Source: Bugulina stolonifera (taxonomy: Eukaryota > Bryozoa > Gymnolaemata > Cheilostomatida > Bugulidae). From it: DNA of 64,000 bases. Below, in pieces: positions 36,001 to 48,400 of this stretch. Below the pieces are notes generated by a model. That model saw only the letters and a program-made list of their open reading frames with translations. It searched no databases and was not told the DNA's origin. Where the stretch lies: the NCBI GenBank assembly GCA_935421135.1, contig OW285189.1, positions 21,144,298-21,208,297 of the forward strand. The letters run 5' to 3'. The position numbers and the translations under genes were made by a program. How positions within the stretch are numbered: position 1 is the first letter of the stretch; every line of letters starts with the position of its first letter.

Positions 36001-37112
36001 TGAGCGACCAGAGGAAACGAAAGATTTGTGGTTGAAACAATCATGATTGTGTACGATAGATACCCCATATGAAGGGTAGGACAGCAGAAACTGGTCACAT
36101 AATCTTAAACTTGAGTAAGGTGATCAACTCTCACTGAATTCATCAAATTACATCACTCGGCAAGCAGCAATCTATGATGTAACTCTTTCACAGTGTACAT
36201 GTAGATACTCAGTCAGCATATCGGTGTGACCAAAATAACCTGAATTTTTAGCTGCGTTTCAGAACAAAAAGGCAGAACAAATGACAAGTTATTATATGTA
36301 ACAAACTGGGTTGGTTATATGAAACTAGGGTTCGTTTGAACCTGGGTATAAGCAGCAACAGAAAAAATGTCAAAGCCGATAATTTGCTGTAATCTTAGTA
36401 CATGTATTTACAGGCCAATAATGATTAGTTGTAGATGTCATTTAGCGAGCAACAGAGAGAGTTTACATGTAGCCGATTATGTTTCAGAAACATTTTAAAA
36501 ATTTTAGTTAAATCTCGTCGTACAGGTTCATTTAAAAATTCAAAGGCAACGGGAACAAGTGCAAAATTCTTCAAATAAATACAAATTTTAATAAATTAGC
36601 ATGTTCACATCTCTTTGTAAACTGGACTACCACAAAAAGTAAAAACCTCGTTGACCCATCTCAATGAGGATTAACAAAAGTGCAGACCAGCACTACACCA
36701 GCTGGTTGATTGTCAGTCAGGCAGTGCAAAAAATCAGAGGAATATTCAATAACACTTTAGTCATGTAGATCCAGGCTATACTTATCAATATCATGTTGAT
36801 AAAAAAAGTTGTAACATATTTACTGTCAAAGGTTTCGTTTAGTATATCACAAGGGTAAAAGTGTAGTAGCAGTTAGTAGCATAGTAATAGACCCATATGA
36901 CACCTTAGTGTGCATAAAACTTGATATTACGTGTTTATTACATGTATGCCTAGTTAGGTTTTATATTACTTAAAGCATGTTTAAAATCAGGTCTGTTCAT
37001 GATATGCGTTTTGTAAAGTTGGGTAAATGGAGGTCTTTTTAAGTAGAAGTGTGGAAAATACAAATGGAGTCACACCAATCTGGCACCATCTTTTTTGGCA
37101 ATAAAGCACATG
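30009..37112. other. Long intergenic region without recognised genes
   Basis: Upstream of the EGF-domain gene. I found no exon with paired splice sites and no protein family. The minus ORFs at 33992-34225 and 34519-34815 are Cys/Phe/Leu-rich and look random. It may hold the promoter and enhancers of the EGF-domain gene. Confidence 0.45.
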
Positions 37113-37412
37113 TTAAGGCTCAGGTACACGAGAGGCCGTGAGTTTCGGTGCAGCAAATTCGTTGTTCGTTGGTATGGCTCTATAGGCAATGCATGATACC
37201 AGTCCACTAATGGCTTTGATTAACATCCAGCCAATCACCGAAGCATGTTTTAAATAAATTATATAATTGGAGCCGTTGTATCTAATATTAACCAATCACA
37301 ACAGCGCTCCTTGATGCTGTGGCCTTAGAAGACCAACAAGTTGGTCTTTGCATAGAACGAGGCTCCAAAGGCCAAACAGGAACAATTGGCCTCTCGTGTC
37401 ACTGAGCCTTTA
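37113..37412. mobile_element. Tourist/Harbinger-like MITE with TTA target duplication
   Basis: A 294-bp element (37116-37409) with imperfect terminal inverted repeats: AGGCTCAGGTACACGAGAGG at the left, and at the right the complement of AGGCTCAGTGACACGAGAGG. TTA flanks both ends (37113-37115 and 37410-37412). PIF/Harbinger elements duplicate a 3-bp TTA/TAA target, so this fits a non-autonomous Tourist-type MITE. No transposase is encoded; the 60-residue minus ORF inside it is incidental. Confidence 0.75.
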
Positions 37413-38625
37413 CTGTCGACTCAGTCACACCACTAATCACACACATTGGGGGGAAGAAAATTCAATAAAAATTTTAACGTAGTTGCAGCCCGCACGCACG
37501 TATATAGGCCTACTCTCATCTGGTGACCAGTCAGTTTTTCAGACATCTACGCTTATAAGACTACTAGAAACTGATTTGTCTGAACAAGGTGAATGGGCAA
37601 TATGTTTAAGTTGAACCAAACAGTGCACATGTAAATAAAATAAGATCAGTTAGTTGGAAATGTTGGAACCCTGTTTCTCACTGTATCACCAACATCATAA
37701 ACACCTGTGTTACAGTGCTGACTTTGTATGATATTCAGTACAACAGCAATCATTTATGAGTTCATATTATATTATCTAACGATTACTTTTTCCCCCATTA
37801 ATCAAAACAATGGGAGGACAAATCAGAAATGTGCCACACTACATCCATACATGGATATATGTGCTATGTAGGTCTCCTATATGCTAAAAAATGGTTTTTC
37901 AGGTCAATTTTCATTCTGAGATACTTCGATCATGCTACCAATGCATGAGCCACCAAAGAAAACTTTTAAAGTGAAACCATTTTGTGAAAAGATTATTTTG
38001 TGACACACTGGTTTTGGAAAATACGATCACATCATTATTACATCATGATACAGCTATAACACCAATAAGAGTGTAATGTAGCGCACAGCATACTATACAA
38101 TATGGCATTCATACAGAGCACATTACATATATATGTATGTACCAATTTTGGGTTTGACCAACTTTGATGTAAAATCAATACTGCACTATGTATTTTTATT
38201 TCAACACAAGACAACAAAAATTAAAAGATTAATAGAAACTCCAAGTGTTTCGGAATCTTTAAGAAAATCCATTTTCCTTAGTTTATTATTTCAACCATAA
38301 TTGATTACAAAACACAGTCAATGGTGGATAATTCCAATTGGTTAAATGGTCACTGGTGTGATGTATGCTGTTTGGCAACAGCGGGAGATGCTAATGTTTC
38401 CAATTTCCAACCTCTCAAACATGAGTCATGAGTCAATAGGACAATTTACTGTATACTGTACACAGTATGAGTCATGGAATAGGAAATTCTGGTATCTATT
38501 AGAGCAGATGGAAACCTGGCAACGCACATTGCTTATACTATTCACATAGAAAGCAGAAGCTCCTTTGCAATCCAGAAATATGGAAAACCAGCAAAATAGT
38601 AATTCTTATTTATACTGCATAACAT

Positions 38626-38835
38626 ATAAAGAGGGTTCTGGAGGCTCCCCCAACATAAACCCACAGACAAAATATAAGTGGACTGTGAGAGTCCTGTTCA
38701 AAATGGCCGAAACTAATTCACCAGTCTGATTGATCCAAATTTGACACTATGATTGTACTTCATGTAAATAGCTAGCAGATTTATATAAACTGCTAGCATG
38801 AAAATATCGCACAAATCCTCATAGAACCCTCTTAT
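38626..38835. mobile_element. Possible MITE with AGAGGGTTCT inverted ends
   Basis: About 210 bp bounded by ATAAAGAGGGTTCTGGAGG at the left and the complement of ATAAGAGGGTTCTATGAGG at the right, with TA at both edges. A small internal inverted repeat (AGCTAGCAG and CTGCTAGC) is present. The ends are shorter and less perfect than in the element at 37.1 kb, so the call is tentative. Confidence 0.45.
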
Positions 38836-39401
38836 GGCAAGCCCAATGTAAAATTACATCATCGCTGAATGTACCACAAGATCTTTCTAAAATATCAATA
38901 AAGCGTACATGCACACTCAAACGTTTCTGTATGAAAGATTCTACTAGTTAACCTAAAGACCAACTGATTCCGTAGATTTGTTATACCCTGAAGAAATTAT
39001 CTACAATTACTATTTTTCGTGAGAAAAATACCGTCACACCAACATATCAAATTTGTGTATTGTTGGAACTGGTAATACTAGTTATTTACGAAAACCATTG
39101 TCTGAGAAGTAGTATCCATGTAGTACGTTCCGGGTAATGGTGACAATGCTGATGTAAGAGTCATACCATTCTAATGAATCACCATAGCTCAAGAAAAATC
39201 GTGACTTGCATTTCAACGGTTCGGTAACAAAATTTGGCAAAATGTTATTTACATGTAGTTCAAAAGGCGTCAGTTATATATTTAGAAAAACCAACAAAAT
39301 TTTCAGCAAACAAAATTTTTTGGGTTTTCATTTGAAAAAGTAATCACACTCTAGGTGAAAAGCCAATAAAAATAGCTTGTGAATTTTATTTTGGATCGAG
39401 G

Positions 39402-42400
39402 TTAATTTTCATTGCAATTTCCAATTACAAGCGGAGGTTTACACCGTAGCCTACTTACTAAATAGGCAATAAAGTTAGGGTGGTAGATGATACCCCCATC
39501 TTCCTCAACCTTCCTCATGGCCTGCCGTTCAGGATCACCAGCCACAAGAATAGCTTCTTGACCCTCTGCCTACAAAAATATTCTACTGATAAATAAACAA
39601 TAGCTCAAACCAGAAATTCTAAAATATAGCAAATTTTATCAGTTACACAACTTCGTTACTGATCATACTATAGAGAAATAAAATTTTATAACTCACGTTC
39701 ACAAACAAAATTGACATGTAGGCCCATAATATCACAAGAATAATGAATTTAAAAACATTTTTTGAAAATCTTAAAATCTATATTGTGCAAGAGAATCATA
39801 TAAGCTTTACAAAAGATGTAGCTGCTCCTAGTGTTGGAGTCGTTGAACTGAAGTGAGCGAATTGCAGCACAAATTAGAAAACTTAGCGCAGTTTTTCAAG
39901 TCCTATCTTGATGGTAAAACTGATATTTTGGTATGTGATATTAGTATTGATTTTTAAGAAGACAGTAAATATCCCTGAAACATTGAAATGGAATTTTGTT
40001 TGCTGGTTTGTTTACTTGTATACATCTAATTATATTGCTTATTATTACGGTGCATGTAAAACAGAGTAAGTACAATTATACATCATGCAATTATGTGAAG
40101 AGGAGGAGAAACAATAACATGTGTTTTACTCACTCTAATATCATTGTTATTGTTCAAGCAAATACATCTTTCGTCAGGCTATAACAGAGGGCTTCCTCTC
40201 CGTGTCAATTTTCACCTGTTGATTATTCTGATTCATTTATTATCAGCATTATTTATTTATACCCTTGACAACAAGCACAGGAACCATAAACATTGTTAGA
40301 ATTATAAATTAAAACTATTATTGATGCATTGGTGAGTTCCATGACCTATGGTGGCACCCTATAAAGCACCATTCAGATGAGTTTTTATTATACATGTATG
40401 TATAACATCATTTTATTCAAATTCGTTTAGAACCTTCTGGAAACAATCACATCAGCCAATATGATATAATTAGGTACTCCGGCCTCTGTCAGGGCCCGAC
40501 TCCCGACAACTAGCCCACCGGAATAATTCTATCTGAGTATACATGTATGTCTTTACACTACTGAATTGTGCACATACATGTATTTCTTGTGTGTTTTAAG
40601 ATGACATGTATTGGTTGCTACACATTAATGTTCCGGTTTGATGAAAAATAAAACACATTAACTGGAATTTTACCGGGAAAAGATTTTAGGAGGTTAATAG
40701 AATAATGCTGAAATATTTATTCTAATTGCACCAGCTTAGGCATAATTGACATGGCAATGGAGGGTAGATATTTAATTATGCAATGTCCAGAAGTATTTAG
40801 ACTTAGTTGCTTGCTTTTTTGTATGACAGATAGTTTATGTTTCTGTTTAGACAATTCAATTTTTAAACTTGATTCCGCTGATTAGCAACATACATATTGT
40901 ATTTGGATGAGATGGAAAGAGTGTCATCCTATGCTATATCAGATAAACCCACAATTCTTCAACTTCCTACATTTTTTGCTGAAGATTATAAAAATTGCAT
41001 ACGTAACCCTGGTATGGTCCTGGCCACAATAACCATATTTACAACAACCTCAAAACTGTCAATCATTATAAGTTGTGTGTTGGTCTCTAACCAATAATGA
41101 GATGGTAACACTAAAAGAGACATGATTTAATTAAATTCTAACTTCCATTTTCAATTTAATTACAACCAGCAAAAATTGACCGGATTTTTTTGAGTGGGTG
41201 TTGTTTGCACAGAAAAAACGACATCATATTGGTCTTAAAAGTTTTATATTAAAATGTATAATAACATGATTATTTATGCTATCCTATTTAATAGCCAATG
41301 ATTTACTTCATAAAATTTCTCAATTTTTGTTACTGCTGAGCATCGAGCCGCACTGGATAATAATACTATATGGAATGATGACACCACTTGTAACTCATCA
41401 GTAGAAGCTAACGCATACTCTAAATTCTAATTGAGACAATAAAGTACAAAATGTGAGCTGTGTGAAACATGACAGGCATCGCTGGTGGGATGAAGGAAAA
41501 TCTGATGAATATACCCACTTACATTTTTTTATTTGCAGATGTCTTGCTAGACTTTATAGCTTTCAAGTGGAATGTACGTAATTTAGACGTTAAAATCCGC
41601 TACTAGACCATTGTGTTATGTTATAATAATAATTCAGTGTCGATTTAGCTTGCGATGCTTGTTCTTTTCATTTAGATATATTGACACACACACATTCGAT
41701 TTACTGTTTTTGCAGAGTAATGTAAACATACAAGGTTTAAATCAGTTAGCAAACAGAAAGAGCATCAGATCAAATCTCGTGAGAAAATATATAATACTCT
41801 AATGTTACAATATAAAGCAATAGAAGATCAAAAAGATGAACAAGTGTGTACTTTGTAAGCCTTGTTCTACAACAAGTAATTCTTCGGTCAAAGCGTAGTC
41901 AAAGATTATGTAATAGGCACGAGGGTTAAAAATAGCGCAAAAGTAGGACGATTTTGTCAACAATGTAGAGCAGGTCTTTGTTCACAGTTTCGTCAGAGCA
42001 AAATAGAAATGCTACTTATTTATATTATAGTAGGCTAACAGTATGCACTATTCAATCATGTTACTATTCATATGCCAGCTTATATGTAGATAGATACATA
42101 GGAGTATATTCTAAGTGTATTGTGTATCTTGCGTTAAGATTATCATTTTTAATTTTGGTGCACAGCTGTTAAGTAGCAATTTCTATGTAAGAATGATGTC
42201 ATTGGGGGCTTGATTAACTGTTTGAACCTATCACAGTAAGACTAGTGGCTGAAAGAGTGGCTTCTATTAGCAGAAGATACTTTATTATAAACCAAGAAGG
42301 AAAAGGGTGGCATCAGGCAGGTTGATGTAATACCGGTCCAAGACGTGTTGTAAAGTTTTATCTTGATGAATAACCCAAGTATTGGTTCATAAAAATAACT

Positions 42401-45400
42401 TGACTCAAATACCTTAAAATTACATCATAAATGTTAAGCTGGATTGCATATATTCAGTATGAAGGTCATCGTTTCTCACATTTGAAAAGTATTCATTTCA
42501 GCATTTCTTCACATGTTGAGACGTGAGCAGCTTCCCATGCAGGTGTTTACCATGTCTAAGATATATGTATATTATATAGACATATTTATAACTAATATAA
42601 TTGTATACACACTATAAATATCCAAAGTAACATTAGGTGTAATATGGTCATGTATATTAAATAAATGCCATTTCACAGCTACTTGCTGATAGAAGATATT
42701 AGATAGGTACTTGTAGAGATTCAGTTCAATAGATCAATAGTAAAGTATGATAATAGTAATGTAGGTTGGAATTGTGTAATACTTTCATGGATTATCTTTG
42801 CATGTGTTGTGTTACAGTCTGTGTTTATGCAGTTGACCAGTTGTTAGGAACATGGTTGCTACAACAGATCAGTATAAGTACTATTGACCTACTGCAGACC
42901 ATCTATCTGCTCCCCGCAGATCGATCATAAAACAGAAAAAAATACAATTACTTTTAAGTGAGTAGGACATCAGACCTATTTCGACAGACAATACTGCTGA
43001 CTTGCATTAACCCCCAGCAATAAAATACGAAATTTTCAAAGATGACAATAAGTATTAATGAGAGTATACATTCTACAATTATTTGCAATAATAGCCCAAG
43101 CAGCTTACAGTGTATATGCAGGAGTGACCAGGAAATTTTCCATTTGACCTTAAAATGGGCAATCTGTAGCAATTACAGTTCTCGTTGCTGAAATCTTGGA
43201 GACACACCGAGACACGAATAAACTACTACTACCAATCCCTTATAGCAGCCAGCACACGGACCAATAAAATTGGATGTTAGAAACATAAACCTGCGCTGTA
43301 ACAATTGCCAAGATTCATCTAATGACTTGCAATCATATTAATGTGGAGTCCTTGTAATCAATAAGTGAAAATAGTGAGAGAGTAGAACTGATTCCATATT
43401 GGCTATACTCACTGCTAAAATTCATTTTTAACAGCACACCCTACAATTGGTCAGCACAATATACTCTGTGACGTAAAATGATTATTGCTATTGTTGCTCA
43501 AGGTATGATGTATCAAAGCTAAACGTATTTTCTGATAGCATCAATTTTCATGCTTTCTGTGTCAGTGCAGGCGTTGCCTAGAATGTTAATATTGTTGCAG
43601 TCATGGATTCATTTATTTTTTCTACGTGAACAATCAGAGAATTTAAATATTTTGACATAAGAAATTTTTCCCAACTCACGTAACATTCCACAATTACTCC
43701 TACACCTAAAGTTTATTATTATTGTGCATTATGTGTACCGTTTGTTTGTTATTGCTTCCTTCCAGAAGAACTATTAAAAATAAAAAGCTTTTAAGGTCTG
43801 TCAATACATCAATACGTATATAGTGTTGCGACCCTTGAGCCTAGCGACAGTAGGCATCGTAATACATTTCACAAGTGACCACCCACTCAAAGCAATAGAT
43901 ACATAGTGATGTAAGCAAATAAGAAGTAAATAATAACAACAATCCTACACAACATTTGTAGTCGCATTCTGTGGCGCTGTCAGAATTATTTTAAGATCTC
44001 AAAGTAGATAAAAATAGATGGTGGCATTCCATTCGCAGTTTGCCAAGGGAAACATTGTTTAGCGTCAGTTTGATCATTTGTATACTAATATACAGTTCAC
44101 CGGTGTTTAAACAAAACAAATCCAATAATTGGAAAGTCACTAAACAATTCAAACAAATAGATTATACAAATATAATGTCTAAAAAGGTGTTCAATTAAGT
44201 CTGCTAGGGGTAACCTGTTATGTAATCAATAATAACAATTGAATGCACTGTCTGTGTACTGTTACCTAGGATACGCCAAAGTGAGAGAAGATAACTCCAT
44301 ATACATACATTGTCTACAAGAAATACACTGTTGTGTAAGATTCACGGTTTGATTGTAATTTGGAGGAAAAGCCAAGTGTTAGTTTGGTGGCAATGGATGT
44401 TGATATTGTGTACTATAATGGGGGCATTATTGTAGTCATGCTACTTTTGCCGATCTGATGGCTGAAGTTGAAGAGAAAGTAATTCAGGTGTCCATAATAT
44501 GGGCAAAAGTAAGGCTAATGTAGTGTATTCTAGTAATAGTAACTAGTTTTTAGCATTAAAGACCATGGAAAACCCATATGATTTCCCTTTCACCAGACTA
44601 CTCTCACCTAGCAAAGCTACAAGTTATTTTCATATAACCTTGAAGCATACTTGGAGGACAATCCAGAAAATCTGAGACAGTACTAATTTTCTTTGGTTAA
44701 TCTGCAGGTTAATTTGCAGATCTGTAGATCTGTATGCAAAAACGATTTACCTACATGTACAATTACATAGCATAGTTGTATCAGTGTCCTCGTGTCAAGG
44801 TTATAGTTGGTAGCCAAGCATTTAAGGAATCAGTCTAGCTAACTTCTCTCACCAATACATCAAATTTAACTACAAACTAATTGGTTAACCTTTTGAAGTG
44901 GCAATACTATGTTGTTTTGTAATTATCATTGTAACACACCCTGCTATATGTTTTATAGTACAAATATTATTTGGACACCTGAAAATCCAATGCTTCATTC
45001 TTATTGTTAGATTTATGGTTTATTGCTATTAGTTTTGAAAGTAAAGTACTACCAATGTTATAACTAACAAGTCTACCCATTAATTATTGCCTGTTCTAAT
45101 AAGGTAAAGGAAGTGTGCACCTAGACTACGGGTTGCCAGCCAACATTCATGTAGGCTACAAAACTAATCGTAAATTCCATGAAGTCATGGGGTTTCAATG
45201 ATTTGCCTTCTTTGGTAGGCCATGACCTGGAGCATATAACTGACTACTGTTGATTAATAGGAAATTTGATTGATTCTTCATTTCCGATACATCTGGTGCC
45301 CGCAATCTGCATTAAATAACAATATTTCTAGATTACCAAAAGGGCTGTGTAGATATCACGACTATTTGTACCTTACTATTTGACCTGTGATGAGAGATTA

Positions 45401-48400
45401 TAACAGAAAATATGTTCACTAAATTTGGTGACAGTGAATAGATGTATTGGTGAATCTCCCACAAGATGAAGAGTTTTCAGTTAGTCTGGACAAGTGGCGT
45501 AAGGGGTGTAAGGGAATACTAAGGTTTCTTCTACAACTGCAATAACGAGTGTCAGCTAAGAGGTAACCAAAAAGAGGTTGTGAGTTCTCCGCCATGAGCC
45601 AAGTTCAATGTCATTTCAATCCTTACAAAGTTTTATAGCGCATGGGTGAAGGTTACTAAACAACTCCCAGCACTTCACTATGGGGTGAAAACTCCAATGC
45701 AGTAGATATAGATAGATGTATAAATATCTATACAGTCCCTGTTTCACCCCATTAGTTATAGGCCACAGTATGGGTTGAATCTTCAATATTCAGTGCTCAT
45801 AACAAATCACTTTTTAATTATTTGGTGTCACATAATTAATCCATTTATTATTTTTAAAATTCAAAAATTTTTAAATACTGATATTGCACAAATAAGAAAA
45901 CCCTTCCCTTCTCAATGTTGAATAACGATTGTGGTGAATAAAGTGCTATAATGATGAAGGTAAGCAAATAACATAACACTGAAAGTGTAACTTTGTACTT
46001 AAATTTCGCACATGTGGGTGACACCAGTCATTACCAATTTTTGAAAAATCTTAAAATATGAAAATTAATTGATATAGAATAAAATTTTAATAGCTTTTTT
46101 GACACTACAAAGTAGTAAATTATGGAAAAATGTTACTAATGCAAGTTAAATTGTGACATGAGACGCCAGCAATGCTTGTGATTGGTTCAGTATCATCTGT
46201 ACGCATACTCTAAACTGTCTACATAATATATATCTACATAGTGTATAGGGCTATACAAAACCCTGGAGATTCGGACCAAGCAGATATGCACTGCACATCT
46301 GTACAGTGCATACAATGTCTGACTGTTGTCTGCATGTTTGAGATCCTTCAATACTAGTGAAATCTGTCAAATTCAGTTCTGAGAAACATTCACATATATA
46401 TTGCTGCACACTGATGTTGACGGCCTAAGTGCCTGTCCCCAAATATGAACACTAATATGAAGTGCAGTCTACTAAAATGCTATTACAAAAACAGCTATCT
46501 TTAGAAAGCTATGAAAATTGCATAACCAGTGTGGAAGGTGGTAACAGTAGATACCTATCACATGTACCACACTATGGTTATAATTATTACTTGTGCTTGT
46601 TGCAGGGCATAATATATATCAGATTAAAAATCATAAATAAGATCAAGTGTGCTAAGAAACCCAGACTTAATCCTGAGCAGAAAACCATTTTGGGAAGTAC
46701 TGCTACAAGCAGCTACATTATTTCCTCCTTAGTTAAGCCACCAGGAAAGCATTGATGAATTTTGCTAACATTAGACTTAACATCTTTTTAACCAAGAGTT
46801 CCGTAATATTTTCATCTTGGTGACTCTAGACTGCAATTGCAATTTGGGGAGCCTGTTCTTTGTCATTATAATGGTTTACCAACATTAATAAATGAAGTGC
46901 TAATATATCATTATACTCAAATAATATATCCTCTGAGAGATTGAAACAGCCCCCAGAATTTCAAGATGCAGGTTTACAAAATTCCTGTATCATTCAATTA
47001 GTTGGGATCTTGGGAACTATTTGTTTTTTGAAAATCTGATTGTATTGCAATACCATGCTGGTACATGTATATGGAATGAAAACATTAATTTTGTGAATTG
47101 CAAAGAGAATTAAGTCGCCATACCAGATTAAGATAATATGCTGGTGGCAATTTGACTATTTTTTAAAAACCTGATATAAAACATTGAAATTTTTATAATT
47201 TTGGGAACCTACAGCTTATTTGAATATGTGGAAGAGAAGACAATGACCATGTTATAAATTTTCTCAACTTACAGGTTTCAGCTGCCTGTAGTCCTTCATG
47301 AGATCGGACATTCGGTCTTGAAATCCAGGAGCAAACATTTCTGGATTCACTGCTATAAAACATTGGCCCTGCATAGAAAAGTGACTAATACTAAAATCAA
47401 ATATATGACAATAAATACTGAAAAAAAAACTAAGGAGTCACTGGTGAGCTTTAGAATATGGACAGAGTTTGATAATAAACAATAATATCAAGAAGGTAGT
47501 TAAAATTGTAACCCAATAGCAATTAACCATTTGAGGACTTTAAGGGACTTGACGATTGCCCCTCAAAGCACATTGAAACTACACACAAACATTAGAGTAG
47601 AAACCAGGGCTCTATGTATATGAATTTTGAAACGAAAATAGAACTAAGTTGGATTAGTCAGAAAATTCACACGCCAAAAGTGGTAAATAAACATAATCTG
47701 TCTAATTATTCACCATGTGCCTTGGGTTCGACCAGGATCTAAACCTACGTGATTGCATACATAGGCTACATGTGAAATAGGAAGTGCAGGAGATATATTA
47801 TATTCCGTGTTACTTACCACCTCCCTTTCCATACAATAAGTAATAAGACGTCTGCAGGGCATATTAAGGAGGAATGTACATGTCAGGAGATGGCCTAAAG
47901 CTATGAATACAATATATAGTTACCAGGTTTGCATAGCCCTCATTAGACTGCCAGGTTCTCACGTTCTTGCCGTAGTGTGCACCACCAAGAATACCACACA
48001 GTATCTCTACCATCATAGCCAGACCTGACCCCTTGTAACCACCTACAAACAGACTCCTATCAACTCATCATAGCCATAGATGACATCACACAAGTTCTAT
48101 TCCGACAGCATCAACCTACAAGTTCATGTTCTCAAGAAGTAGTCCAGTGCGTGAAATAAACCTTAGCATACAAATCCGTATGAGTGCATTGTAACTAACG
48201 TAGAGAATCCTGAACTTGATGTGACCATAATTGCATCAATAGCATCAAGATTGTTCTTATTTTAGCACACAGGTATTTTTACAATGATAAGAGATGGACA
48301 GCTTTAAATTTAAACTAAATTATGTTGTCATGAAACATTAGAACAAGTGAATAACATATCACACCACATGAGGGTGCACTCCCAATTGTTCACAGTGGGT

